The position numbers were made by a program, and so were the translations under genes. Shown piece after piece: positions 25,746 to 35,390 of a stretch of 64,000 nt of DNA (position 1 is the first letter of the stretch; every line of letters starts with the position of its first letter). The notes beneath the pieces are model-generated. The model was not told where the DNA came from. It did no database searches and worked only from the letters and a program-made list of their open reading frames with translations. The DNA lies in the NCBI RefSeq assembly GCF_003031585.1, contig NZ_PWAA01000053.1, positions 151,118-215,117 on the forward strand, in the 5' to 3' direction. This stretch comes from Thalassobius sp. I31.1. Its GTDB lineage: Bacteria; Pseudomonadota; Alphaproteobacteria; Rhodobacterales; Rhodobacteraceae.

Positions 25746-27173
25746 TCAGGCCTGTTTGTTCCAGCGATCCCAGCGTGGAAAACCGAAATTGATATAATCT
25801 TTTTTGTAGCAGGCCTTCACGGCGCTTTCGACTTTGCCGTTGTAAACATCAGCCAGAGAAAAAGGATGATCGGCTTCGGTATGGATGGCTGTGTTTTCGG
25901 CTGTACCAAAAACGACTTTCATCCCTTCAGTTAAACGGTTGCTGCGCAGGATGTGATCCGGGAAGGCGAAACTGCTGATGCCTTCCAGCAATGATGTCTG
26001 GCTGGCCCAGGTGTTTTCCGCATGCAAGGCGGTCTGACCCGTCAGATTGTTGTGCACAAAATCCATGAACGCGATAAATGCTGTGCGATGCTGGTCGATG
26101 TCCCAGCCTGTGCCTGGCGCGCCGACGGGGATTGGCAGATCAAACTGACGACGTAACAGATCCCGGGTTTCGGTGAATGTGTCAGGCCCGATATTCAGGA
26201 TATGCCGGCAGAATGTGGTATGGGCCCGTTCAACAGGATGAGACACCACAGTAAAGCTGATGTGCCCCGGATGATCTTTCTTCCATTCGCGCAGGGTTTT
26301 CTGATTGTACCTCTGGGCAAGCGGAAGGTCAGGGCAATTCTGCGCCATCATATTTTCAATTGGCGCATGTTCCATGCCACGCAGGGGCATATAGAGAAGC
26401 GCAGGTTCATCGGTGGTCACGCAAGAGGGCACATTCGCACCGCGGGAGGGTTCATAGCCGGGCAGTTCGGAAAGCTCAAAGAAATCGGACCGCGCCAGGG
26501 CCTGTTCCATTTCATCAAAGTTCAGAACTTTTTCGCTCAGATGGCCGGGGTTTTGTTTTTTGATGTTGATCTGGATCTGTTCCTGTTGGCTGTCAACGCC
26601 CAGGAACCGGGCAAGCCCGTTGATGATCTCAGGGTTCTGAAGATCGGTATAGCTGACGTAGAACCCTGTCTGACCTGAGATCTGCAGTTGCTGCTGGATC
26701 CGGGCGCGGAAATTGCGCTGTGCCGCAAGCATCTTTTCAAACTCAACGGCATCAAATGAAATCTGCGCAGATTTGCGTTTGCTGTGGTTGGTCAGCTTCC
26801 ACTGATCAGTTTCCCGGGCGATTTTCCAGGACACATAGCTTTCCACCGGGTTACGCGACAAAATGATCTTGGCGCAGGCCGGGTCGGTCAGGCAGTGATC
26901 GGCTGCGCGCATGTCATGATTGTGAAACAGGCGAAACCCGCCAATGCCGTTTGATTTATTCTTGATTGTGCGGATAAGCCTGATCGGGTTCTGATCACGT
27001 TCCTGCGCGGTAATCCCCAACAGATCATCCTTTTTCGGGTAACCGATAAACGCCGGATTGAAGGCTTCGCCATGGCACTGAATGCCGTCAAAGCTGTTCA
27101 GGCTGGCTTCCAGCAGATTAGATCCCGTGCGCATTTCAGCGAAAATTACGAAGTAGTTAAATGCTTTGGTCAT
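25746..27173 (-). CDS. Two-domain sulfotransferase
   Basis: A 475-residue protein that appears to hold two sulfotransferase units. The first has the 5'-phosphosulfate loop EMRTGSNLL (13-21) and the 3'-phosphate motif SRNPVESYVSW (106-116). The second (about 255-475) has LYMPLRG (260-266) and SHPVERAHTTF (311-321), like bacterial Sulfotransfer_2 proteins. Both should use PAPS. The start overlaps the end of the upstream glycosyltransferase gene by four bases, and the gene converges on ptsN with a 6-bp gap. Sulfation of a surface glycan is inferred from the neighbours. Confidence 0.8.
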   Translation of the reverse strand: MTKAFNYFVIFAEMRTGSNLLEASLNSFDGIQCHGEAFNPAFIGYPKKDDLLGITAQERDQNPIRLIRTIKNKSNGIGGFRLFHNHDMRAADHCLTDPACAKIILSRNPVESYVSWKIARETDQWKLTNHSKRKSAQISFDAVEFEKMLAAQRNFRARIQQQLQISGQTGFYVSYTDLQNPEIINGLARFLGVDSQQEQIQINIKKQNPGHLSEKVLNFDEMEQALARSDFFELSELPGYEPSRGANVPSCVTTDEPALLYMPLRGMEHAPIENMMAQNCPDLPLAQRYNQKTLREWKKDHPGHISFTVVSHPVERAHTTFCRHILNIGPDTFTETRDLLRRQFDLPIPVGAPGTGWDIDQHRTAFIAFMDFVHNNLTGQTALHAENTWASQTSLLEGISSFAFPDHILRSNRLTEGMKVVFGTAENTAIHTEADHPFSLADVYNGKVESAVKACYKKDYINFGFPRWDRWNKQA

Positions 27174-28870
27174 TTGCCTGCCATATAGGAACGGGGTTCA
27201 CGCGGGGTGGGCTTGCCTGGGGCCGTCGGTGCCTGGAAGTCCCCTGTCAGCCAGGGGTGCATTCCCTGATCGCGCAGGTCTTGCAGAAACTCCCGAAATC
27301 CGGGCAATTCGGTCACTTTAACAGCAGGGGCGGGTTTATGGGGCAGATGCGCGCCCATTTCATCGACGATGCTTTGCAGGTTCTCAACCGGTGCTTCCAT
27401 GAAATCCGCCAGCGTCCAGATCCGGACCTGCGCCTTCACCCAGCTTGCGCGCAAAATATCCAGATGTTTGCTTTCAGTTTTTTGCAGCCGGGCCGCTTCT
27501 GTCCGGATCTGACCAAAGCTTCGCCCTGACTTAAACAGGGGAATGATCCAGGCACCGGAAATAACAGATATCCGGGCGTTCGGATCGGTGGCCAGTTGCT
27601 TGCTGATTTTCTGATTGTCAGCAGGTCCGAACTGGAAACATTGCCGTTCCCCGCGGGTATTCCAGATCAGGCTGGAAAGAAAACCTTCCGGGTTATAGTC
27701 CCGAATGGCTGCATTGCCTGATATGGCGCCACAAAAACAATCCTGATCGTCTGCAAACTGAACGCGATCCCGATCAAACAGGTGGCCATGGACGTTCGCC
27801 CCGGTGGCTTTGCCAAGCCATGAATCGAAGTTTTCAAAGACATCCCCGAAGCCTTCGAAAACGGAATAAGGTGCAGATGTCAGGTGGTGGTCCCAGGTAT
27901 TTCTGGGAAAACGGCTTTGCATATATAAACCGGCACGGCCCCGGATACGGCGTTCTGTTGCATTGCTGAACAGGCGGGCGATCCGTCCCGGATTGGGTTC
28001 CACATCTGAATTTCCCTTACTCTGTTTGCGCAGGAAGGTATTGTAAAGCGTGTTGGAGGCTGGCCAGATTTTGCGGGCAATAAAGCAATTAGATCGTTTC
28101 AGAAGTGGCAGGTGGTCGTCATAAAAGATGTAAGGTTTTCCCTGATAGTCAAACTGCGCAAGCGTCAGGGACTGGCTTCGGATTTTGCGGGCATAGACGC
28201 GCGCCAGGGTCTGAAAATAACTTTCATCAGGGATCCAGACTTTACGGAAATAGGCATCATGTTCCGCCCGGTCCGGACTGTTCAGGATCGCGTCCAGCGT
28301 ATGCCGTGTCAGGCACCACCACTGTGATCCCATATGGGGCGTCAGATCGTTTGGGATCTTACGTCTGAAGCCAACACGACGTTGCAGCCGGACGTACCGG
28401 TCAAACAGCCAGCGATGTTTTTTCCAGGAAAAGGGAAATCGCAGTGTAAATCGTTCCTGATCAAGACCTCCGACAGTCCAGGGAACGTCTTCGGTGGTCG
28501 CGGATTCGATGAAATCTGTGTCCGGATGGCGTTTCAGAAAGCTTTCAAGTTCCTGCACAGGCCGAAGGGGCAGACATGATCCGGAAGTCAGCAGAACATG
28601 ATCAACCTCACGGAACTCAGCCAACATCATTTCAGATGCGCTTTGTGTGGCCGCAACCATGCCCCAGGTTCCCCATTCGCAGGCGTGACGGGCACAGAAT
28701 TTCACATTGGTAAGGTCGGACAGTGCTTGTGTGAATTTCAGAAAGGCATTCTCAGATACGCGATTGTCAACATGGATAACAACGGGGCAGCCCTTTTCCG
28801 ACCAGTGCCGCGCGACCTGAGCTGCCCGGTTGAAAGCCGTATGCGCAAGCATCACGATGCCAGTACTCAT
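27170..28870 (-). CDS. Core-2/I-branching-type glycosyltransferase with C-terminal extension
   Basis: A 566-residue protein. The first ~290 residues resemble GT14 beta-1,6-N-acetylglucosaminyltransferases: IVMLAHTAFNRAAQVARHW at the N-terminus, VDHVLLTSGSCLPLRP, DFIESATTEDVPW, GSQWWCLTRHTLDAIL and the acidic WIPDESYFQTLA. The remaining ~270 residues form a separate domain, with SSLIWNTRGERQCFQFGPAD, that I know only as a roseobacter-type extension. It overlaps the sulfotransferase and the next glycosyltransferase by four bases each, so the three are translated as one set for a sulfated surface glycan. Confidence 0.8.
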   Translation of the reverse strand: MSTGIVMLAHTAFNRAAQVARHWSEKGCPVVIHVDNRVSENAFLKFTQALSDLTNVKFCARHACEWGTWGMVAATQSASEMMLAEFREVDHVLLTSGSCLPLRPVQELESFLKRHPDTDFIESATTEDVPWTVGGLDQERFTLRFPFSWKKHRWLFDRYVRLQRRVGFRRKIPNDLTPHMGSQWWCLTRHTLDAILNSPDRAEHDAYFRKVWIPDESYFQTLARVYARKIRSQSLTLAQFDYQGKPYIFYDDHLPLLKRSNCFIARKIWPASNTLYNTFLRKQSKGNSDVEPNPGRIARLFSNATERRIRGRAGLYMQSRFPRNTWDHHLTSAPYSVFEGFGDVFENFDSWLGKATGANVHGHLFDRDRVQFADDQDCFCGAISGNAAIRDYNPEGFLSSLIWNTRGERQCFQFGPADNQKISKQLATDPNARISVISGAWIIPLFKSGRSFGQIRTEAARLQKTESKHLDILRASWVKAQVRIWTLADFMEAPVENLQSIVDEMGAHLPHKPAPAVKVTELPGFREFLQDLRDQGMHPWLTGDFQAPTAPGKPTPREPRSYMAGK

Positions 28871-29877
28871 GCCCAGTTCCCTTTCGACATAAGCCCAAGC
28901 ATTTCCAGTTGTCGCCAGTTGATGTAGCGTTCAGACCATTTGCACCAGAAGTCCGGCTCAGTCCCATCCCCGCTAGCATAAGAGATATATTCACGGCTGC
29001 CGGCGTAATGCTGTTTCCGGACAAGTTCTTCCGCGGCCTTTTCTGCAAAACCTTCGAGAAATTTGGCATGTAGCAGACAACCAGAGGCCTTTTCCCCGCC
29101 AGTCTGATCATAGACTTTGTTCAGTCCTCGCGGCAGCAGAGCATGCGTAGAGCTGACATAAGCATATCTGCGGTTCCAGCGTACCAGCGGGATTTTGTTC
29201 AGTGCGGGCGCTTGTTCCGGTGTGTCGGTGAAGAACTGACGGGCACGGGGCCCGCCCTGGATCCACAAGTTGTCATACATGGGGTTTAGCGAAAGCGTGT
29301 AGTTGCCGCTGTCGAACCAGGACGCAATTTCAAACGGGTTCTGACCTTCGGTGTAATGAAAATGGTCAAGCGGCCCTTTGGGGTACATGTCCAGCAGCAT
29401 CGCGCCAAAGCTGGTGACATCAGATGCATCCAGCCAGTCGGTCAATGCCCGTAAAGAACGGGTGTCACAGAAGGGGAAGACCAGAAATTCATCAACATCC
29501 ACGGTCAGAGCCCAGTGATCATGCGCATAGCGCATTTGCAGCCATGTCAGCCAGTCAACGCCAAACCTTGAATTTTTGTAACTGTGCTTTGCTGTCCAGA
29601 CGGACACATCGTCCTGTTCCGCAAGATATTCAAGCGACCCATCAGTGCTGTTGTTGTCAACAAACAGAAAATGCTGAACGCCCATATCCCGATAGTATTT
29701 CAGGAAATAGGGCAGGCGAAACCGTTCGTTGCGCAGAGTGGAGAAAAGCAGAATATCATTGCGTTTGATCTTCTTTGTGCGCTTTGCAACAGCGCGCAAT
29801 TCCCGGCGTTTGCGGATCGCCCGTAAAAGAAAGCGCCTGCGCCGTACGCGCAAACGATATGTTCCAAGAACGCCCAA
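28867..29877 (-). CDS. Glycosyltransferase, family 2/92-like
   Basis: A 336-residue GT-A protein. A basic N-terminal 40 residues precede ILLFSTLRNERFRLPYFLKY and HFLFVDNNSTDGSLEYL, and TVDVDEFLVF carries the DxD motif. This architecture is common in roseobacter surface-glycan loci. It is the first gene of the three-gene set ending with the sulfotransferase. The sugar and acceptor are unknown. Confidence 0.82.
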   Translation of the reverse strand: MGVLGTYRLRVRRRRFLLRAIRKRRELRAVAKRTKKIKRNDILLFSTLRNERFRLPYFLKYYRDMGVQHFLFVDNNSTDGSLEYLAEQDDVSVWTAKHSYKNSRFGVDWLTWLQMRYAHDHWALTVDVDEFLVFPFCDTRSLRALTDWLDASDVTSFGAMLLDMYPKGPLDHFHYTEGQNPFEIASWFDSGNYTLSLNPMYDNLWIQGGPRARQFFTDTPEQAPALNKIPLVRWNRRYAYVSSTHALLPRGLNKVYDQTGGEKASGCLLHAKFLEGFAEKAAEELVRKQHYAGSREYISYASGDGTEPDFWCKWSERYINWRQLEMLGLMSKGNWA

Positions 29878-29953
29878 ACCTGTTCCTCTTCACGGTTTAC
29901 TGCTGTCCGGCGCTGTTGTTGCAATATTTTACCAGACAATAGCTGCACATTAT

Positions 29954-29978
29954 GGGTTGCCTGCGGTCCGGGCAACCC
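29954..29978 (-). other. Intergenic hairpin between the EEP and glycosyltransferase genes
   Basis: An eight-base stem GGGTTGCC / GGCAACCC stands in the 141-bp gap, without a T run on the minus strand. It may end or stabilise the ugp operon transcript. Confidence 0.4.
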
Positions 29979-30018
29979 GTTGTGCCGGATTGAGAAGAGG
30001 TTTGATCCAATTTTTCCT

Positions 30019-31023
30019 TCAGATACTGAACTGTCCGACAATAAGTTCATGATCCGACAGGGGCGTCTTTGTTGGATCAAGCGCGGGGATGATGTCTGCA
30101 CCGTGTTCTTTCAGGCCCCGGCAGGCAAACCAATCCAGCTTCATGGCGCGGGCCGGCCAGCGGGTGATGCGGCTTTTGCGGGTGGTCATGTCGTCTGCGT
30201 TGTTATGCCAGGAAAAACCCTGACGCTTTGCGCTGTCAAAAAGCGTTTCAAGCCGCCAGTCGGCGTTTGGCAGGTGATTTCCTGTGTTCAGATCGCCGCC
30301 AATGACCACCGGAAGATCCGGCGCGAAAGCATCAGCCGCCGCGATCAGCCGATCCATCTGGCTTTGGCGGTGTGGGGCGTCTGTGGCGCTTTCCAGATGG
30401 GTGGAAATCGCGCAGACGTCGCCGCCGCCGGTTGATATCACCGCCATGACTGCCATACGCCCGCCGACGCGGGGTTGTGCGGGATCATCGGAGGTTTCCG
30501 GGCAGAACCAGTGGCCGTGATCATCCAGCCGCACGAGTGCGGTTTTCAGGGGCTTGGTACGCGATAACAGCGCGTTTCCATGCCAGCCAAAGGCGTTGTA
30601 ATCATCCGTGCTGAATTCACGTTCAGTTTCGCCGCCCAGATCCATTTCATGGAACTCTACGCCGTAAGCATACCCCATCCCCATTTCCCGGGCGAGATCG
30701 GCCGTTGTGTTGCGCTGGGCGGTGCGGGCCATGCCGGCGTCCATTTCAGACAGCAGGATGATGTCGGGCTTGTGTTGCTTCAGCAGCGCCGCTGATCCTT
30801 CCGGATCAAGGCAGCGTTCCAGGTTCCAGGCGGCCACAGTGAACTCTGCGGGCAGGGGGCTGGCGGCAGAGGGCCAGCGTTCTTCCAGCAGATGCATGGC
30901 CTCCATCTGTGCCATCAGTTCACGGTGTGTTTCTGAGTTGCGGGGTGCCGACAGGATCTGGTCACGCAGCTCAGCAGACACCGCTGGCAAGGCGGTGCAG
31001 CTTGCCGTTTCGAACAATTTCAT
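30019..31023 (-). CDS. Endonuclease/exonuclease/phosphatase-family hydrolase of the ugp operon
   Basis: A 334-residue EEP-superfamily protein. The fold's active-site motifs are visible: [25 protein letters not shown] (metal-binding Glu), [13 protein letters not shown] (Asp/Asn pair) and [10 protein letters not shown] (late Asp-His). It has no signal peptide, so it is cytoplasmic. The start overlaps ugpC by four bases, making it the last gene of a Pho-controlled glycerophosphodiester transporter. I infer that it cuts an imported phosphodiester, as UgpQ does in E. coli with a different fold. Confidence 0.85.
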   Translation of the reverse strand: MKLFETASCTALPAVSAELRDQILSAPRNSETHRELMAQMEAMHLLEERWPSAASPLPAEFTVAAWNLERCLDPEGSAALLKQHKPDIILLSEMDAGMARTAQRNTTADLAREMGMGYAYGVEFHEMDLGGETEREFSTDDYNAFGWHGNALLSRTKPLKTALVRLDDHGHWFCPETSDDPAQPRVGGRMAVMAVISTGGGDVCAISTHLESATDAPHRQSQMDRLIAAADAFAPDLPVVIGGDLNTGNHLPNADWRLETLFDSAKRQGFSWHNNADDMTTRKSRITRWPARAMKLDWFACRGLKEHGADIIPALDPTKTPLSDHELIVGQFSI

Positions 31024-32069
31024 CGCTTCTGGCCTGTCGCCTGATCAAAGATATTCACGTTTTCCCCTGAAACAGAGACATATAGCGGCCCTTCAGGCAG
31101 TGGCGCGTCGTCGTGGCGATGTACGACAAAAGGTGTATCCCGAAGGTGCCCGTGCACCAGCCGGATCGCGCCAAGTTCTTCGGTGAAATCATGGGTGAAC
31201 GGCAGTGTCACCCCATTGGCCTGGTCAGTGATCACGGCTTTCTCAGGGCGGATACCGATGGTGACCGGGCCGTGCACTTCATGATCCAGGGGCAATGACC
31301 CACCCGGCAGTGCAATACTGTCCCCATCGGCCACAGCATCCATCAGGTTCATGGGGGGCGCACCCATGAAAGAGGCAACAAAGACGCTGGCCGGGCTGTT
31401 GTAGATTTCCGCCGGTGTGCCAATCTGTTCGATCTTGCCACCGTTCAGCACGACAATCCGGTCGGCCATGGTCATGGCTTCCACCTGATCATGGGTCACA
31501 TAGATCGACGTCACGCCAAGTTCACGCTGTAGTTTGCGAATTTCGATGCGCATCTGGCTGCGCAGTTTGGCATCCAGGTTGGACAGCGGTTCATCAAAGA
31601 GAAACAGATCTGGCGAACGCACAATCGCACGCCCCATGGCAACGCGTTGGCGCTGACCACCAGAAAGCTGGCTTGGTTTCCGGTCCAGATGTTCCGAAAG
31701 TCCCAGCATTAGTGCCGCTTTTTGCACCTGTGCGTCAATCTGATCTTTGGGCAGTTTGCGGTTCTTCAAACCATAGGCCATGTTTTTGTACACGGTCATA
31801 TGCGGGTAAAGTGCGTAGTTCTGGAACACCATCGCGATATTCCGATCGGCGGGGTCGACGTCATTGACCACGCGATCCCCGATGCTGATTTCACCGGAAG
31901 ATGCCTCTTCTAGGCCCGCAATCGTCCGTAACAGGGTCGATTTTCCGCAACCTGACGGGCCAACCAACACGATGAATTCGCCCGGTTCAATTTCCAGATT
32001 TGCCCCTTTGATCGCGTGGAACCCGTTGGGGTAGATTTTTTCAACGTCTTTGACGGATACATTTGCCAT
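31020..32069 (-). CDS. ugpC: sn-glycerol-3-phosphate ABC transporter ATPase
   Basis: A 349-residue ABC ATPase of the MalK/UgpC type. Walker A is GPSGCGKST, the signature is [12 protein letters not shown], Walker B is [12 protein letters not shown], and the H-loop is [16 protein letters not shown]-terminal TOBE domain with IGIRPEKAV follows. All catalytic motifs are canonical. It forms the motor of UgpBAEC and overlaps the EEP gene by four bases. Confidence 0.92.
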   Translation of the reverse strand: MANVSVKDVEKIYPNGFHAIKGANLEIEPGEFIVLVGPSGCGKSTLLRTIAGLEEASSGEISIGDRVVNDVDPADRNIAMVFQNYALYPHMTVYKNMAYGLKNRKLPKDQIDAQVQKAALMLGLSEHLDRKPSQLSGGQRQRVAMGRAIVRSPDLFLFDEPLSNLDAKLRSQMRIEIRKLQRELGVTSIYVTHDQVEAMTMADRIVVLNGGKIEQIGTPAEIYNSPASVFVASFMGAPPMNLMDAVADGDSIALPGGSLPLDHEVHGPVTIGIRPEKAVITDQANGVTLPFTHDFTEELGAIRLVHGHLRDTPFVVHRHDDAPLPEGPLYVSVSGENVNIFDQATGQKR

Positions 32070-32081
32070 TTTACCGGCTCC

Positions 32082-32978
32082 TTATTTGTCGGATTCCACA
32101 AGGCCCTTTACGAACCAGGACTGGAAGAAGAGAACGATCAGCACGGGCGGCAGCATGGCGATGATCGCCAGTGCCATTGCCACGCCAAATTCCGGAATTT
32201 TATTGTTGTCGGCGATCACCAGCATGATCTGCTTGATCCCACGCACGAGGGTAAACAGCCCCTCATCGGTGGTGATCAGCGTTGGCCAGAGGTACTGATT
32301 CCAGCCGACGACAAACATGATGATAAAGATCGCGGCGATCATGGTTTTGGACAGAGGCACCAGAATATCGATGAAGAATTTCACCGGACCAGCACCATCA
32401 ATACGCGCGGCTTCAACCAGTTCTTCGGGCACAGACCGGAAGAACTGACGGAAGAAAAACGTGCCGGTGGCAGAGGCGATCAGCGGGATGATCAGGCCGG
32501 AATAGGTGTTGATCATGCCCAGGCCCTGCACGATTTCGTAGGTCGGCAGAATACGCACCTCAAGTGGCAGCAGCAGCGTTGTGAAAATCAGCCAAAAAGC
32601 AAAAGTTGCAAAGCGCAGGCGGAAGTACACAATCGCATAAGCCGCCATCATGGAAATCGCGATTTTGCCGATGGCAAAGCCTATGCCCAGGATCAGGGAG
32701 TTCATTAGCATGGTGAACCCATCCACCGTCCCGGTGAAGCTTGTGCTTTCAAACATCGCCATGCGGAAGTTTTCCGCCATCTGATCGGAAAACGTATATT
32801 GCAGCCCTTTGCGTGCTACAGTGATGCGATCAAAGCTGGATGTTGCGATGATCAGATAAACCGGCACCAGCATGAACAGTGATCCCAGGATCAGAATGCT
32901 GTGATCCAGCAGATGTTCCAGCTTAATGCGGCGCTTGCGTGGGGCATTTTGCCCTTTGTTAGTCTCTGTTTTTGTCAT
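32082..32978 (-). CDS. ugpE: sn-glycerol-3-phosphate ABC transporter permease
   Basis: A 298-residue binding-protein-dependent permease with about six membrane helices. The EAA loop EELVEAARIDGAGPVKFFIDI contacts the ATPase (conserved EAARIDGAG). It pairs with UgpA in the inner membrane. The gene lies 12 bp before ugpC and 10 bp after ugpA. Confidence 0.92.
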   Translation of the reverse strand: MTKTETNKGQNAPRKRRIKLEHLLDHSILILGSLFMLVPVYLIIATSSFDRITVARKGLQYTFSDQMAENFRMAMFESTSFTGTVDGFTMLMNSLILGIGFAIGKIAISMMAAYAIVYFRLRFATFAFWLIFTTLLLPLEVRILPTYEIVQGLGMINTYSGLIIPLIASATGTFFFRQFFRSVPEELVEAARIDGAGPVKFFIDILVPLSKTMIAAIFIIMFVVGWNQYLWPTLITTDEGLFTLVRGIKQIMLVIADNNKIPEFGVAMALAIIAMLPPVLIVLFFQSWFVKGLVESDK

Positions 32979-32988
32979 TTTCAGCGCC

Positions 32989-33870
32989 TCAGGTGTAGTG
33001 AATGCGTTTTTCGATCGGGCGGAACTGGAACACGGTCAGGGCCAGGACCAGAACCATCAGAACCACCGATTGCGCGCTTGATCCGCCAAGGTCATTGCCG
33101 CGGAAACCATCGACGTAAACTTTGTAAACAAGCGTCAGCGGGTTGTTCCCCGGTTCGCCCTTAATCACCACGTCGATGATGCCGAAAGTGTCAAACAGCG
33201 CGTAGGTGATATTGGTGATCAGCAGGAAGAAACCGGTTGGGGCGAGCAGCGGAAACGTGATCGTCCAGAACCGGGATGTGCCGGATTTATTGTCGATCTT
33301 TGCCGCTTCGCGCAGGGATACCGGGATGGATTGCAGGCCGGACAGGAAGAAGATGAAATTCACCGGAATCTGCTTCCAGATCGCAACCAGGATCATGGTG
33401 AACGCCGTGTCGCTATAGTTCAGACCATTGCGGAATTCATAACCGGCGGCCCCGAACAGATGGGTGATCATGCCGTTGGAATGATTGACCAGCATCGCGC
33501 CCATCAACCCGGCCACGGGCGGCGCAATCGCGTACACCCACATCAGCAGCGTCTTATAGGTGGTCGCGCCGCGCAGTACTTTATCGGCTTTTACCGCCAG
33601 CAGCAGGGCGATGGCGAGGGAAAAGAAAGTGACGCAAAGGGTGAAAAACAGCGTGAACAGGGCAACGCGGCGGTATTCGCGGCTTTCCAGCAGGATCTGG
33701 TAGTTTTCCAGACCGACAAAACTGGAACCGAACCCAAATGGGTCTTCAAGGTAGAAGGAAGAACGCACGGCCTCAAGCGCGGGCCAGTAGAAGAAAATTA
33801 CAATGATGGTCAGCTGGGGCAGCAGCAACAGCATAGGCAGCCAGGGCTGCGCAAATCCGGCGCGTTTCAT
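32989..33870 (-). CDS. ugpA: sn-glycerol-3-phosphate ABC transporter permease
   Basis: A 293-residue permease with about six membrane helices and the EAA loop SLREAAKIDNKSGTSRFWTI. The first periplasmic loop carries FYLEDPFGFGSSFVGLENY, typical of UgpA. It follows ugpB after an 81-bp gap that holds an RNA hairpin. Confidence 0.92.
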   Translation of the reverse strand: MKRAGFAQPWLPMLLLLPQLTIIVIFFYWPALEAVRSSFYLEDPFGFGSSFVGLENYQILLESREYRRVALFTLFFTLCVTFFSLAIALLLAVKADKVLRGATTYKTLLMWVYAIAPPVAGLMGAMLVNHSNGMITHLFGAAGYEFRNGLNYSDTAFTMILVAIWKQIPVNFIFFLSGLQSIPVSLREAAKIDNKSGTSRFWTITFPLLAPTGFFLLITNITYALFDTFGIIDVVIKGEPGNNPLTLVYKVYVDGFRGNDLGGSSAQSVVLMVLVLALTVFQFRPIEKRIHYT

Positions 33871-33907
33871 GGGCAGGGCTTCTCGAAGGTGTCGTCAGAA
33901 TACAACC

Positions 33908-33930
33908 GGAGGCCCTGCAAAAGGGCCCCC
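33908..33930 (-). other. Intercistronic hairpin after ugpB
   Basis: An eight-base stem GGGGGCCC / GGGCCTCC (one mismatch) follows the ugpB stop on the minus strand with no T run. Hairpins at this place usually protect the binding-protein part of the message, keeping UgpB above the membrane parts. Confidence 0.5.
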
Positions 33931-33951
33931 GGCACGTGTCAGGCGGTGGGG

Positions 33952-35253
33952 TTAACCGGCGCCTTGTGTGCGTGCGAAACGGGACAGCAGTTCGTTCGCT
34001 TCGGTCTCGATTGTGCTGAACGCGTCTTCCACGGATGTTTCACCAGAGAAGATGCGGCCATATTCGCGGTTCATCACGTCACGGATCTGAACGTAGAAGC
34101 CCATGCGGTAACCGCGGGTGTTGTCACCGGACGCGAGGGACAGTTGTTCCACACCGATTTTCGCGGCTGGGAAGCGGTCATAGTGGCCGTCGGTTTGCGC
34201 CAGTTCATAAGCAGCCTGGGTCACAGGCACATAACCTGTTTCACGGTGCCACATGTACTGAACTTCTTCAGAAGTCAGGTAGTTGAAGAACGCAGCAGTC
34301 GCGGCGTTTTCTTCATTGGACTGACCGGACATGGCAAACAGGGATGCGCCACCGATGAAGGTCTGGGTTGGTTCTGTTGTGACAGCTTCCCAATATGGCA
34401 GGTAAGTTGCGGAGAATTCGAAATCCGCTTTCTGCATCAGACCACCGAAGGAACCGGAAGACCCCAGCCACATCGCTGTGCGACCTTCTTCAAACGGCTT
34501 GGCATTGTCGGACCAGTTGGAACCGTAATAGCCCATCAGGCCGTCGTCGATCCAGGATTTTGCAGCAGTGAAGTGATCGCGGATCGCTTCATTGTTCACA
34601 AGGATCTGTGTGTCGAGACCATCATAACCGTTGTTGTTGGTCGCGAACGGCAGGTTGTGGCGGGACATGAAGTTTTCAGTGAAAATCCATGGCAGGTGGG
34701 ATTGTGACAGTGGCTCATACCCGGCCTCTTTCAGGGCAGGTGCTGTCACGGACTGGAATTCTTCCCAGGTTTTTGGCGGGGTGACACCGGCAGCTTCCAG
34801 AGCTGCTGTATTGTAATACATGATTGGTGTGGACGAATTGAATGGCATGCCGATCATCTTGCCATCGGAATCAGCGTAGAAATAACGCACACCGGGGATG
34901 TAATCATTGATGTCAAAGCCGCCGTTTTCAGCCAGCAGATCAGCAACCGGGATGGTTGCGCCCTGGGCTGCGATCACGGTGGCAGCGCCTGCATCAAACA
35001 CCTGCAGGATGTTTGGCTGTTCGCCTGCGCGGAAGGCGGCGATGCCAGCGGTCAGGGTTTCTTCATAAGAGCCCTTATAGATTGGCGTGATGGTCACATC
35101 GTCCTGGGACGCGTTAAAATCAGCAGCGATCTGGTTTACAGTTTCGCCCAGCTGACCGCCCATGGCGTGCCACCAGGTGATTTCGGTTTCAGCAAAAGCA
35201 ACGGAACCACAGAAAACGGTGGCGGTTGCCAAAAGAGTTGTGCGTGTGAGCAT
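33952..35253 (-). CDS. ugpB: sn-glycerol-3-phosphate ABC transporter substrate-binding protein
   Basis: A 433-residue periplasmic binding protein. The Sec signal MLTRTTLLATATVFCGSVAFA is followed by ETEITWWHAMGGQLGETVNQ, the UgpB N-terminus. MPFNSSTPIMYYNTAALEAAG and FIGGASLFAMSG are conserved in the family. It captures glycerol-3-phosphate and glycerophosphodiesters. It is the first gene of ugpBAEC-EEP, and a three-repeat Pho box lies about 80 bp upstream. Confidence 0.94.
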   Translation of the reverse strand: MLTRTTLLATATVFCGSVAFAETEITWWHAMGGQLGETVNQIAADFNASQDDVTITPIYKGSYEETLTAGIAAFRAGEQPNILQVFDAGAATVIAAQGATIPVADLLAENGGFDINDYIPGVRYFYADSDGKMIGMPFNSSTPIMYYNTAALEAAGVTPPKTWEEFQSVTAPALKEAGYEPLSQSHLPWIFTENFMSRHNLPFATNNNGYDGLDTQILVNNEAIRDHFTAAKSWIDDGLMGYYGSNWSDNAKPFEEGRTAMWLGSSGSFGGLMQKADFEFSATYLPYWEAVTTEPTQTFIGGASLFAMSGQSNEENAATAAFFNYLTSEEVQYMWHRETGYVPVTQAAYELAQTDGHYDRFPAAKIGVEQLSLASGDNTRGYRMGFYVQIRDVMNREYGRIFSGETSVEDAFSTIETEANELLSRFARTQGAG

Positions 35254-35329
35254 TGGAGTATCCCCAAAGGTAGATGGCGGGCATGCGGCCCTGAACGAGA
35301 GTGATCTACCTGGGGATGTTAACGCTACC

Positions 35330-35358
35330 GTGACGGGTGCATGACAGTTGTGTAACAG
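35330..35358 (-). promoter_or_regulatory. Pho box (PhoB operator) of the ugp operon
   Basis: On the minus strand three 7-bp repeats stand at an 11-bp period: CTGTTAC, CTGTCAT and CCGTCAC, with 4-bp spacers. The PhoB consensus repeat is CTGTCAT. It lies 77-105 bp upstream of ugpB, so the operon should be switched on by phosphate starvation. Confidence 0.8.
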
Positions 35359-35390
35359 CGGCCACCAGTGGGGTGATGGCCGCCTGACGC

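Noticed and set aside
31020..35253. Maltose or other sugar transporter
   Set aside because: The subunits look similar to sugar systems, but the UgpB-type binding protein, Pho box and EEP hydrolase favour glycerophosphate uptake.
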